DNA of 64,000 nt from Imbricaverruca yamaguchii (Eukaryota; Arthropoda; Thecostraca; Neoverrucidae): assembly GCA_034440575.1 (NCBI GenBank), contig JAOTOL010001521.1, positions 1,045,501-1,109,500 of the forward strand, written 5' to 3'. The position numbers were made by a program, and so were the translations under genes. Positions 1-11,870 of the stretch are shown in pieces. The notes under the pieces were generated by a model. The model was not told the origin of the DNA, ran no database searches, and worked only from the letters and a program-made list of their open reading frames with translations. How positions within the stretch are numbered: the first letter of the stretch is position 1; every line of letters starts with the position of its first letter.

Positions 1-2139
1 CATTACGTGGAGACGGAGTAACACGATGGACATTCCTTGTTCCCGGTATTGTGCGAGCAGCTGCGAATCTGTCATTCAACGCTTTGGTTTCTTTGACCCA
101 CTCGGTTTTGGGAAAATACTCCACGTCCGTGCCGGTGGCATGGTTTTTTGCAAACTGATAAAACTGGTCCGGGGTCTCAATCAGAGTTCCTTGCAAACTT
201 GCCTTTTTAGCTAACCTTTTCAACGTCCCACCAATGCCATCACACGGTCCCTTTCCGTGAGCGGTTGCGAAGAAATGCCACTCGGCGTCTATTCCAAAGT
301 CGACGGAATGCTCTGCCAAATTTAGGAAATTCTTACAATTTCTGTATTGCGAGGCAGCCCCATCTGAAAAATAAAATATCTTCTTGGGGCGCTGGCCTAA
401 TTCTGCTTCCAGGCGCTCAATGAGTTTTCCTTGAAACAGGTGGACAGCCACAGTATCATGCGTCATGCAGTCGGAAATGGCAGAGTAAGAAAAATGTTTG
501 AGGTCCCCTGCGTTGTTTCGCCAATAAGCCACAAACGGATGGATTGTCACCTGCAGTTTGTTCCAGTGATGGGACTGTACCTCATCCTGTGTAACCATAG
601 CATAGTTTTCGGAAAAATCTCCAATAACAATTACCTCTGCAGGAGCTAGTGTTTCCTTTAGGCCTTTCAGATAATTGCCTAGGGCACGGGCGACAAAATC
701 ATGCTTTGCAAGTATTTCCAGCTGCTCGCAAAATGATCGCAAAAAATCTTTAGAATTTTGCGTAACCACCTCTAAGGTGGACCTATCAGTATTAGTCCAC
801 TTTCGGTACTCAATGTTATCGATTTATCGGTTATCATACTCAGCCAAACTTTGTTCGCCGAATTCCGACACTTTTGGGCATTCTTCACATTTACGCTCCT
901 TACAAAGAAACGATGGCGGGTTACACTGAACCTGAGCCAAACAATGATGATAGGATGCCAGCTGAACCCCATTCACAGTGATGTCGCTTACCTTGCCACC
1001 AGCCATCATTAACTTCACGTTCTCATGATGCACGCATACGCACACACAATGGGTACCGCTCGCACCTACCAGTACACATTCCCCCGGACGTAGCTCCGCA
1101 AATTTGGAAAAAACCTATTTTTTGTTGCGGGTACAGATCCTTGAAACACCGATAGGCCTCTTTTAGGTTGCAGAGGATAAGGCCTTTCTGTACTCGCTCC
1201 CTTTTGCCTGTAATTTTGCTCCGGACAGAAACGAAGTCTTTAGTTCCAGGCATTGCACGACTCACGTCTTCGCTTCTGTAGAAGTCCCTCACTAGTTCTG
1301 CAGTCTCACTTTTAAGCACTTTTCCAGGCCTCGGATTCGGAACCGAGAGGCACCCTGATGCTTCTTGCAAGCGTTTGACGCACCTTGCTTGATGGTGCGA
1401 CGCACCAAACTCTTCCATCAGTTTGTGAATTGTCCATGAACTTGGCGCTACCGTCAATATTTTTATTTTTCACTTGGTTTATCAGTGGTTCTGAATTTCT
1501 GTCGCAGCTGCTCCATCATTTCTACAAAACTTCTTGCTTTCTGTTTTCGTCTTCGTCGGTGCAAGGGACGGACTCTGTATCGATACTTGAAACTCGTTTC
1601 TGGAAAGCCGCTGTGATTTTGGACATCTTCGTCCGTCTGTACTTCTTTGAAGTTCGTAGCCGTTTCCGCTTGATTGGGGTCTCACCAAGTGCCTGTGCGG
1701 ACTGGTCTATGGCATCTACTGTTTGGTCTACATCTGTAGAATCGGTATTTGAAGGTGCTGCCTCTGCATGGAGAGATCCGTTACTGTCATCGGCCGTCTG
1801 AAGCACTGATGTTCCCGGTTCCGCTGGTGGCTGCTGCGGCTCCCGCTGTTCGACTGGATCTGACGGTCTTCTCTTCGAAAGCGCAAGTCGGCAGGAAGTG
1901 CATAAGTATTTGCTCCGATCTAAGTCGAGATCCGGGTTTTGTTCGATCCATTTTGTAATCACCGGTCTACAACCATGTTTTACAGTTTTACCCCTTTGTC
2001 GAAGTAAGGGATCACAGCACTTCGTCCACCTTTCACTTCGCCGCTCGTATCCAGACGCCTTGCCCATTTCGACCTCCGACTTCCAGGGAATCACAACAAA
2101 CACTGAGCATGGCCGACTTTGCCACAGACCACCACCCAC
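1..2139 (-). pseudogene. Interrupted DDE-like / domesticated-transposase-type protein, 3' part off the window
   Basis: Read right to left. An open frame begins at 2139, with a more natural Met at 2065-2067. From that Met, an N-terminal cysteine motif lies at residues 17-18 (CCDP), 33 and 56-59 (CTSC), followed by a Ser/Pro/Glu-rich linker and a basic patch (KRKRLRTSKKYRR). Downstream blocks continue as one protein only if the frame is shifted. The breaks are a short T-run ending in TAG at 1522-1524, an A/T run at 1466-1470, and a 6-nt run at 1108-1113. A TAA stop lies at 824-826, after which 1-823 is fully open. The C-terminal block has GDFSENY (Asp codon 617-619), YFSDGAASQYRN (Asp codon 362-364) and KGPCDGIGG (about 226-246). 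These spaced acidic motifs look like an RNase-H/DDE-type core, which is inference. I recall similar uncharacterised, often multicopy proteins in arthropods and cnidarians. Three of the four lesions sit in homopolymers, so they could be sequencing indels or true decay. Confidence 0.6.
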
Positions 2140-3060
2140 ACCTCCATTATGTCGTTATCTTTCTAAAGGCTTATCTACTGTTGTCAATACACGCACCTCC
2201 ACCTCCCCTCTCACGAGCGGCGCGTGTAATCTCTCCCTCGCCGCCCGCTCCTTATCACGCCGCGAACGCATGACGCCCCCCCCCGCAACCGACGTTAGGG
2301 TGCACCATTTTCATTTCTTGGTCACCGGTCCAGTGTCGGCCTCACCTGCAAAAGTGCCACAAATAGTTAGTTGAAAATTACTGGCGTGAATATTCACGTA
2401 AATTGCAATATTCCATGTATTTAGGCAATACAAACTTCCCAAGGTCATGTTAGTTCATGTGAGGTCATGTCAACCTGAAAATCTGGAAAATAGTTCAGTT
2501 TGCCACCAATGACTTGCGCACCAAATTTGACGATAATCGGACGAAGGTAACCAGAGTTATCATCGATGATATGGTAAATAGACTCGGGGCATGCATCCAT
2601 TTGGTCCTATGACAATACTCAAAGGTCGATATCTCAAAAGTTTTAAAGACTCCGCCTTTCTTTTTTGCAGGTTCTTAGATAGTATCAGAACCATTAATAT
2701 AGCATAGTTTCGTTGAATTAGGAGCAGGCAAACATATAGAAAAATATATTTGTAAACTTTGACCTGGTTAGGTCAAAGGTCACAGGGAGGTCACGTGCAA
2801 CTTTTGCCATATTTCTGAATGTCCCAGGGCTTCTGCGCACTTTGACACCAATTTCATTCCGCTAAGTTAAATAATACCTGAGATATGTGCAATTTATTGA
2901 TGTCAAGTGGGTAAAACATCGTGACTGAGGATGACCTCTAGATCTGACCCCAGAGGTCACTCTGGGCTAAAAGTTGGCGTGTGGGGTTGTTTCACTTGGT
3001 ACTACAGGTGTACCAATTTTCATCAAAATCGGAGGGGGTCGGGAATTTTTTGTGCGATTT
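2140..3060. other. Non-coding, GGTCA-rich stretch
   Basis: No gene is visible. The first 150 bases next to the pseudogene 5' end are C-rich with CpGs and could hold its old promoter. From about 2430 the sequence has many AGGTCA/GACCT words and resembles the style of the TTAA-ended elements, but I could not find a left terminus. Confidence 0.4.
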
Positions 3061-3079
3061 GACGTGGAATGACCATTTT

Positions 3080-3682
3080 ACGACTTTTCACGACTTGCAT
3101 TGTTTTTGAATCTGGGGAGTTCATTTTGGGGGATATATGAAAACAATTGTATTTGGAATGAGAAAAGGACAGCGAAATCCACCAGGGCTCTAATTGTTTT
3201 TGGCCCACCAAAAATAAAAAATATTTTTTGGGAAATTTCAAAATTTTGAGTTCTCAAGTTTTCTGAGATTTTCCCTTTCCAATGGGTAGAGCAGACCGAG
3301 AAACGTTGTTGGAAGTCAACTTGCCTTAATAAAAATGCTTACTTTAGCCAGAATCCTGTATTTGAAGAACAATTTGGCAAATACGCAAAATTTGTATGTA
3401 GTCAAATACAAAAAAAAATGAAAAATTCCACTCCTACGTTTTATTGCATCCGTAAAGATAAGCGAACGCTGAAAGTTTCATTAACATATCTGTTTCCGTT
3501 AAAGCGTGACGACTGGTTGAACTTTTTTGGAGGTGACCTCACTTGACCTTGACTAACTCGTTGATCCTAAATGACCTGACCTAAAATTTTAGAATCAGCA
3601 TGTCAAATTGATGTGGGAAAAAGCAAACCGCGTCTCGGGGGCGGTTGAAGACACCCCCCCCACCCGAGACGGGACGGGTTAA
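3080..3682 (+). mobile_element. TTAA-ended piggyBac-like non-autonomous element, right part (copy A)
   Basis: From the words ACGACTTTTCACGACTT onward this matches the copies at 31969, 35918 (inverted) and 40848. Shared landmarks are GGGGAGTTCATTTTGGG, a block reading AAAGGACAGCGAAATC, TGCTTACTTTAGCCAGAATC, and the run of GACCTCACTTGACCTTGACT. It ends CCCGAGACGGGACGGGTTAA, with TTAA at 3679-3682. The left end differs from the other copies, so this is either a truncated copy or a longer subfamily. Confidence 0.65.
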
Positions 3683-3915
3683 GGACATTAAGCGTATGGG
3701 CATTGAATGGAAATAATTAATTTCTACTACACAATGTTTGACGTGGCAGAGCCGAAGTTTCTCAGTATTGTTGATGGGTGCAAATTTACTTTTTGTCATG
3801 TCACTGCTCGGCGGACCTACGGATTATCTGGGCAACAACCGTCGGCGCTTGACGTGCATCGAGCCATGACAGAACCCCAATAATGCCAGAAAAGTTCATG
3901 TCAAAAGTTAAAAAC

Positions 3916-4560
3916 ATGACAGCCTTAGATGTATATAAAGGGAGTCAAGTGTGGCATCAGAAGGGAGCTAATTTTATGCCGGTTTATTTGAGACCATTGG
4001 GAAATAATTCGCTAAGGTAGAACATCTGATATGTAAATAAAATAAATATCACATGGTATTTATTTTATTTACATATAATAAAATAAATACCATGTGATAC
4101 CATGTGATAAACAGAAGTCCTGCAGCTGAGTGCAAAAATGACAGGGTTAGATGTCTATAAAATAGTTGAGTATGACACCAAAAGGCAGCTGATTTCGTGT
4201 ACGTTTATTTGTACAATCGGGAATTAATTCGCTAATGCGGAACATCTGATATACAGTTTAAAATAATATAAGGTGACAATTCGAGACGCAAATCCTCGAA
4301 TTGAGTGCAAAAATGACAGTGATAGATATTTATAAAAGTAGTCAAGAATGGCATCAGAAGGCAGCTGATTTTATGTCAGTTTATTTCAAACAACTATTGG
4401 AAATTAATTCGGTAATGTAAAACGTCTGATGTACCATTTAAAGGAATACAATGCTATAAGTTGGGACACAAATTATAGAATTCAGTGCAAAAGTGACAGG
4501 GTTAAACCTTCATAAAAGTTATTCCAGGTGACATAAAATGTGGCACATTCGACTTTCGTT
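3916..4560. repeat. Four-unit tandem array, ~177-bp period
   Basis: The word (A/G)TGACAG, followed by a TTAGATGT-TATAAAA block, recurs at 3916, 4138, 4313 and 4493. Each unit shares GGCATCAGAAGG-AGCTGATTTTATG and AATTCGCTAATG-GAACATCTGATAT. Spacings are 222, 175 and 180 bp. The first unit is about 46 bp longer because of a fold-back insertion. Confidence 0.75.
4029..4099. repeat. Nested perfect fold-back (two overlapping hairpins)
   Basis: Hairpin 1 is a perfect 20-bp stem, 4029-4048 with 4057-4076, and an 8-nt loop. Hairpin 2 reuses the right arm: a perfect 23-bp stem, 4047-4069 with 4077-4099, and a 7-nt loop. The word CCATGTGATA is then repeated once directly. The whole structure is extra relative to the other units of the array. 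Confidence 0.85.
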
Positions 4561-5464
4561 TAGTTAAGAACATTGGAAGTTGTCAGCACATCGTACAGAA
4601 GCAGTGGCGTCGCCACGAAATTCTTCCAGGGGGCAAGATCGAAAGGGGGCCTCCTGCTCCCCGAAAAGGGGCCTCCATTGTGTTAGGGCCTCCTATTGTT
4701 TTTAGGCCCTTAGTATGGTTCGGGAATAGGAAACATGGTTTCATATTAATGCAGTATTTGTTCTTGGCATGGTGCATTATTTACTCAACACGCAATATGG
4801 ATTTTTTTTTCGCTGAAAACTAGGCCATACCAATGTATAAATAAGTAATATGTGGATAAATGCCTAAGTGTCAAAACCAACCAACGTCTCAATGCTTTCT
4901 CGAACAAAAGAATCTTCCCGCTGGCCTCTAGATTGCAGTGAGGCTGATGCTAAGCATATCTTTCAGATATCTCCCATTGATCAACCCACCTCTATGCCCT
5001 CCAATAATAACTGAATATAGCTGGAATAATCACTCCTGTTGTTCATTACCACCAGCTTGATGCCCTCAGCAAAGCTTAAGAGATAATTTATCAGTCCTAG
5101 GACGATAATTTCACGAATGTGACAACACGAAGTGGGTTACATGGGTTTTCTGATCGGAATCTTAGGAATTTGCGAATTTTTCTAACATATAGTGCTAACT
5201 GCAAGGCACCTGTCAAAGAAGTTAAAATAACAAATTCTTCTCGAATTAATTCACGCGCCTAAGATTTCGACCTCAATTTTGTCAAAGGGGACCTGTCGAA
5301 ATGAAATGATTAGTGATCAACTAAATTATCCTGTGGACGGGACTAATCAACCACTATCTTTCCTGATTCGTCGGATTTCAACCCTAACTCCCCCACCTAA
5401 TTCTACGGTTTTATTTTGGTATCCCTCGATAAATCAACTCACACTGCTGAAATTACACCTATAC
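4561..5464. other. No gene seen; transposon-end-like G/C-run patch near 4600-4700
   Basis: At 4600-4700 the words GCAGTGGCGTCGCCACG and a G-run then C-run arrangement resemble the ends of decayed DNA transposons. The remainder is AT-rich with no supported gene. Confidence 0.35.
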
Positions 5465-7395
5465 CACAACAACCGGATTGGTATCCGAAAATGTCAAGCT
5501 GGAGCCCTCCAAAATAAGGAGGGATTCCCCAAAATTAAACGTCATGGTCGGTAAAATGGCTCTGGAGCACAAAACATATTACCAGATGCATTCAGAAATT
5601 GTGTACGCCGCCGAAACACATACCGAATCTCGAAAAATCGAGATCGGATACAAATACATGGCGCCAGGGTCTCGAAACGTCGGAGTGGAATTCGGAGTTT
5701 TGAGAGAGAGAAAATCAGAAAAGATCCACAAAAATGGCATTGAGCTCAGAAAACTGGCGTTGGGCACCCGGAACCACGCGCCTGGGAGCAATAACTCAGG
5801 CTAGGTCACCGAAAAATCGCACCGAAGCCCCAAAACCGAACGCCCACAAATGTGCGTTTAAAGCCCAAAATAAGCACAGGAGGACCCCAAGAGCACAACC
5901 GGGGCCGAAAATACAACTGACGCTCTGAAGCACACAATCTCCCAAAAAGCGACAGGGCCCCAAAACGTGCGTTGGAGCACTAAATAAACATACATGGAAC
6001 TCTTTTTTTTTAAATACCCTGGAAGCTCTCAAGGCCCGCAGGGACCATGCTAACATGATGCATTTTCGAAAACGCCCTGACACGTAAAGATATCCTCTGT
6101 GCATAAAAAGCAACAGAACCACAAAACGAGCACGAGTTTAGAAAATGTATTAAACACCTAACTTGAATTTAAAATATATTACCCACCACATTGAAATATA
6201 AAATTTCCCAATCTCAGGCATTCCAGTTCATATCACCCGGTCGCCACGACGCCAACGTCCGTGCACGTGCACACTCATTTTGCGCATTCGGCGCATTCGC
6301 CAAACTTCGTGCGATATTACGTTTTCTGCTAGGCCTTAATTTGTTAATTACTGCCTTTTGTTAATTCCTGCCACATGATAGACTCGCGCTATATTTGACG
6401 TGTTGGAATGCTTAGTATGAGCGTTCGCTGCGAATAGTTGAGTAACTAAAGCCGATCATTAATTCCCTACCTGCCACATTTTCTGGTAGTTATGAAATGC
6501 AGATTCCTCTCAGCTTGCATGCAATTGATATTTTTGCTGCTATCCTCCCAGAATGGCTATCGGACAGAGGCCCTTCCTCAGTGTTCTTTGTTTTCGACAA
6601 AGAACTGTCCCTCTGCGTCTTTCTGCGCTGCGGCCTAATGCATTTTCGAAGCACCTCCTGGTTTTAGTGTGTTGTTGCTTTTTTGGGCACCGATGATTTT
6701 GTTATGTGTCAGGGCGTTTTCGAACATCCCAATTATTCATTTAACGTCCGGTGCTTTTGCTCCTTGTGGAACCATGTTGCCATTTGCAGCCCCAGCCTCT
6801 TTTTCAGGCCCTGGTGCGTCCTTATGACCTCTGTGTGCTTTAAGAGCTTCTTATGTATTTTTTAGAGGTCCAGGTATGATTATTTATGGCTGCAGCGCAT
6901 GTGTTAAGGCCCTGTCGCTTTTTGGGAGACGATATGCGTTTTGGAGGGCTAATTGTGTTGTCAGCCCCCTTGTGCTCTTAGGTTCCTGTTGTGTTTATTT
7001 GGAGCTTCTAACGCACATTTGTGGTGCTCCAGTACGAAGTTGTAGTTCTGTGCGGTGCTTCTTAGTCCCAGCGCGATTTATCGCGCCCAGGCGCGTGGTT
7101 CCGTGGACCCAACGCCAGTTTTCTGGACTCAGGGCGTTTTTTTGTGGATATTTTTTGTTTGTTGTAAAGTCAGAATCCCGGCTTGATTTTTCGACTCCCT
7201 GGTGTCTTTGCATCTCACCTCGAGTTTTTTTTAGATACGGTATGTTTTTCAGTTCCATACGCAATTTGTGAAGGCATCTGGTAGCTTGTTCCGTGCTCCA
7301 GAGCCATTTTCTTGAACCGGATATCTATTTTGTTGAATCCCTTCTTATTTTGAAAGGTTCCAGCTTGATTTTTTTCCCGATACCGATTCAGTTTT
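5465..7395. repeat. Large imperfect inverted repeat (arms ~0.7 kb)
   Basis: The left arm (about 5465-6135) matches the reverse complement of the right arm (about 6660-7395) along its length. Examples are ATGGCTCTGGAGCAC at about 5556 against the complement near 7290, GAAAACTGGCGTTGGG at about 5750 against the complement near 7120, and GAAAACGCCCTGACAC at about 6068 against the complement near 6710. The arms are built from a degenerate repeat of GAAAAATCGCACC/GCCCCAAAA type. The central ~520 bases are unrelated. Open frames in the arms are not conserved as proteins. Confidence 0.75.
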
Positions 7396-8335
7396 TGTGG
7401 TCACCCTGTTCGTGCGTGTGGGCCTAGACGCCAACTTTGTGAAGCTTCGACGGAACTACCGATGGGAATTGTGGGTCCCGAGCGCGATATTTTGGAGGAC
7501 AGATTCGAGTTTGTGGGAAGCGTTGTACTTAGCTGTTACCCAACGCGATTTTGGCGGTTCCTATTGCAAGTTTTCGAGCCTCGGGACGAGTTTTCGGGGC
7601 CGGAAGTACTTATTTGGAGACACCTGCGCGAATTTTGGTGAGCCGGCGCGAATCTTGGTGGCCCCAGCTCGAGTTTTGGAGCCCCGGCACGATTCTTGGT
7701 AGCTTATGCCTGTCAGGATAGAGGGGGCATTTGCCCCTTTGATATGCCAGTGCGGCCACTGAAAGAGTATGTTTTTGTCGCAGAGTGGCATTCCGGTTAG
7801 AAGTTGATTTTTTTAAGCAGCTGCAACTTTTGGGGCCCGGTGCGCCCTTCTGGCCTCCTGGGTGATTTTCAAGGGCTGCGACGCTATTTTTTATATCGTC
7901 CAATGTGTTCTTTTGGGCCTCGACGTCATTTGCTTGGATCCCTGGCGCGAGCTACCTCGACACTTTTTTTTGGTCTAAAACGTTGTAGGTGGTTTGTGTT
8001 TTGTGTTCCTTTGTGTGTCTTTGTGAGTGTTTTTCATAGTTGGACCAATGTCCGGAGTGTTTTTCGTTGCTCCGGCTTCATTTGTTTTGGTCCCAATGAG
8101 ACTGTTGTGGAATGGTACGACTTGTCGTGCCACGAGATTGACTTTCATGGTCTGATCGTACATTTTTGGTACACCCAGGCTGAGTGTGATTTTCAGGGGC
8201 CCCGGACGGATTTTTTTGGCCATATCGTAATTTTGAAACACCCCGGCACGACTTCTACCATTTCTTAGGGGTGTCTTGCAAATTATAGGCCTCAGCTCGC
8301 GCCGTAAGTATCTCGCCCCATTTGCTGGAGCCTCT
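7396..8335. repeat. Degenerate satellite continuing from the inverted repeat
   Basis: Words of the type CGAGTTTTGGAGCCCCGGCGCGA and TTTTGGGGCCC recur irregularly every ~30-40 bases, in the sense of the right arm of the inverted repeat. No gene is seen. Confidence 0.5.
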
Positions 8336-11100
8336 TTACCGGTTTTCAACGTCTTATATCCTACCCTCCTTCATATTCAATGTCCTCCTCTCTCGTCTTG
8401 ATGGGCCCTCTATTATATCCTGGGGCACTTTACCATGGCATGGGGCTTCCTCTCACGTCCCAGGGGCATTATCTGCCAAATTTGGGGCCTCCTGCGACAC
8501 CTCGTGGGCCTCCTCCTTTATCTTGGCAAAGCCTTACCGGTCTTGAGGGAATCTTCAATTTTGGAAAACGCACACCCCGTCATGCCTGCTACTACTCCCA
8601 TCTTAAGGGACTCCTCTCATTATCTTGGAAATATTTCCGGTCTTCGAGCCATCATTCAGTCATGGAGACCTACTCCTTTTTGGCGACTCTTCTCGAGTCC
8701 GGCAGGACCCTCATTTCTCTTCTAGAGTCTTTTTTTCAAATTAGAGGCCTCCTCTCACGTATTGGGGACCTCTTGCTCTGCGTTTTGATTCGAACTTCAC
8801 CTATCTCAAGGGTGGTATCTTATCTCCTGGTGGACTCCTCTTCTCTCGCAGGTTCCTCCTCTTCTAAATTATACACAACCTTTTCTATCTCAGTGGCCTC
8901 GTTATATCCTGGGGATCTTCTTGGCCATCTGCGAGCCTTCTTTTCCGCCTGGGAGCTATCTCTCTCATCCAATGGCCTTTATCTCCAATTTTAGGGCTTC
9001 CTCGTTCATCATGGGTCATAGTTCCAATCTTGTGTCATTCTCTTCCGAATTCCGCCTCCTGCCATGTCTCTTTATCATCCTTTTCTAATTTGGTGGAACC
9101 TTACTCGTTTTGGTGCCTATTTTTGCGTTTCCGAAACCCCATCTCATATCCACTGGCTTTCGTTTCCGTCTTAGGGCCTCCTCTCATTTTCTGGGGTCTT
9201 CCTTCCCATATTGGGGCCTCCTTTGCAATTCTAGGCTCCTCTGTGTCATTTTGTGTCAATCTCTTGATTTCTGGGGCCTTCTACCCTCCCCTAGGTGACT
9301 CATTTTCAAAATTATGGGACTCCTTTCACGTCTTGGAGGCCTCCTCATCTGTGTTTGGAGCCTCATTATCCTCTTAGCATGTTGCTTTTGCGTCCTAGTC
9401 CTAAATCGTTTCTTCTAGGGTACTCGTCTTCTAAAATGTGGGCCTCATCTGGCTGGTCTCAGTGGCCCTCTCTCATTCCTAGGGGGGACATTCTTACCCA
9501 TCTTGGGGCCCCTCTTGCGTCCGGATAAATGTATATTTTAATCATTTTCTATTGTAGGGTCCTTCTCTTCCATCTTGAAGGCCTCGTTTTCCAAATTAAG
9601 GATATTGTGTCACCCATCGGAAGACTTTTCGTGTATCCCTGGGTGGCTTCTTTCCCGTCTCGATGGCATTCTTTTCGTCCTGGAGGTCTCTTGTTCGTCC
9701 TGGGGGGCCTCCTTTTCGTCCTGGGGGCCTCCTCACAAACTCTGTTCTATGTCTCTCATTGGTCCTGATTATATTTCCTGAGGGCCTCGTTGTCAGTCTT
9801 CGATCCTCCTTGACAGCATCATCTTCTGCCCCGTCTGGCTCCTTGCTCACCTTTTTTTCCTATGCATTTCAGAATAGCGGTCTCCTCAAATTGCAGAAGG
9901 CGTCCCCCAAGTCTCAAGGCAAGTGGTGGAGACGATTGCCCCCGCTGCCCCCATCCCGATAGCGACGTCCCTGCTCCGAAACCACATCTCCTTCCACTGG
10001 TTTCCTTTTCCGGCTTAGGGCCTCCTCCAATTTTCTTGGGCATCCTTTTCCGTAATGATACTCCTGTACAATTGTGGGGGCCTCCGTGCCAGTTTTGGCA
10101 GTCTCTTGATTTCTGGGGGCTCGTACCCTCCCCTAGGTGACTTCTTTTTCAAATTATGGCCTCCTCCTGGAGGCCCCTAATTTGTAGAATCTCCTTTTCT
10201 TCCTGGGGGCCTCATTGTCCTGGTGACCTCTTCGTCCTGGGACCTCCTTCTCGTCCCGGAGGCCTCCTTATAGTCCTTGGGGCCTCCGTGCCAAGTGTTG
10301 GCACTCTCTTGATATCTGGGGCCTCCTACTATCTCCTAGTTGACTCTTTTTGAAATTATGGACATCCTCTTGGTAGCCCATAGTTTGGAGAATCTCTTTT
10401 TCGTTCTGGGGGCCTTTTTTTCGTCCTGTGGAACCTCCTTTTCGTCCTTGGTGCCTCCTTTTCGTTCTGGGGTCCTCCGTGTCAATTGCTGGCACTCCCT
10501 TGATTTCTGGGGCCTCCTATCCTCTCCTAGGTGATTTATGTTTCAAATTAGGGGCCTGCTCATGGATTTCTGGAGTCCTCCGCTTCGTCCTCCGCTTCGT
10601 CCTGGGGTCCTCCGCTTTTCTTTCTGGGGGTCCTTCGCTTCGTCCTGGAGGGCCTCCTATTCGTTCTGAGGGCCTCCGTGTCAATTTTTGGCACTCTCTT
10701 CATTTCTGGGGCCTCCTACCCTCTCCTAGGTGACTTCTTTTTCACATTATGGGCCTCCTCTTGGAGGTCCCTAATTTGTACAATCTCATTTCTTCATGGG
10801 GCCTCCTTTTCGTCTCGGGGGCCTCCTTTTCATCCCTGTGGGACTCCTTTTCATCCTGGAGGGCCTCATTTTCGTCCTGGGGCCTCGTTTTCGTCCTGGG
10901 ACCTCCTTTTGGCCCTGTGGCCTCCTTTTCGTCCTGTGTGCATCCTTTTCGTTCTGAGGGCCTCCTTTTCGTCATGGGGTCCTCCTTTTCGTCCTGGGGG
11001 CCTCTATTTCATCCTGGGGGCCTCTATTTCGTCCTGGGGGGCCTGCATTTCGTCCTGGGTCCTCCTTTTCGTCCTGGGGGCCTCCTCAAATTTCGGGGGA
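8336..11100. repeat. Long degenerate minisatellite, ~20-24 bp unit
   Basis: A unit close to GGGGGCCTCCTTTTCGTCCT repeats with drift for ~2.7 kb. It is most regular at 10190-11090 and more diverged to the left. A higher-order block (GATTTCTGGGGCCTCCTACC, then CTCTCCTAGGTGACT) recurs near 9270, 10110, 10310, 10500 and 10700. Open frames up to 204 codons here follow from repeat composition and have no recognisable domain. Confidence 0.8.
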
Positions 11101-11778
11101 CGGCGCCCCCCAGTCTCACGGCAGGGGGAAATTTCCACCGCTCCCCCTCCGGTGGCGACGACCCTGCACAGAAGATGTATGACTCGTTTTAATTACAAGA
11201 TGTTGAGTGGTCAATTGCTACCATTTCACTTTAAGGGCAAGGTGACGGTGTGAAATGATTTGATAATACAACGAATTACACATTATAAGAGAGTTTGTTT
11301 CAATGTTGTTCCAATTTGACCATTGGGACTGACTTGCACCTTCTCTGGAAACCAGAATATAGCATTAATCAGAGCCAGTCCACTCCGGTGGTGCTCCTTC
11401 ACAGACCCACCACTAGACCGGCGCCACTGGTATTATGTCCGCTCATGATTCCTAACGAACTAGGGCAAACCACATGCCCATTAGTGATGCTGAAATGAGC
11501 TTGCACCCACCCACCCACATAATGGACGTTGAAGAAGTTTTGTTTGAACAGCAATATTAAATGGTTTCACTCGCACCAGGAAGATAAGCCTATTATTACA
11601 AAAGGATCCATCGGACATGAAAAAAGTTATAATTCGAACAAGAAGTATGAATTTGAAACTAAAGACATAAAGACATAAAGACATAAAAGATTAGTGCAAC
11701 TATGAGCCACAAGGGCCCTTCTTGGTTGCACTTTGTACACTGAACCAGTTGCCCACCAAATCTGTCAATCAGCCCTCC
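11101..11778. other. No gene seen
   Basis: After the minisatellite there is a short GC-rich block (11100-11165) that resembles one at about 9900-9970, then ordinary AT-balanced sequence. The word AAAGACATA is repeated three times near 11660-11690. Confidence 0.4.
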
Positions 11779-11870
11779 CTGTAATACTGAAAAGCAAGCC
11801 CTCTATTCTTATAATGATTGCATCTATGCTGTTTTTAAAGATGTTCAATGTGCTGCTTACTGTGAAACTA
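11779..11870 (-). mobile_element. 3' scrap of a CR1/jockey-like non-LTR retrotransposon
   Basis: On the minus strand the translation includes VSSTLNIFKNSID. The DNA is nearly the same as the 3' end of the larger copy at 54399-54490: both carry TAATACTGAAAAG and GCTGTTTTTAAAGATG. Only about 90 bases are present. It shows that the same retrotransposon family inserted at least twice in this window. Confidence 0.75.

Noticed and set aside
8322..11253. Several 90-204 codon frames
   Set aside because: They lie in degenerate CT/G-rich minisatellite; composition alone explains them.
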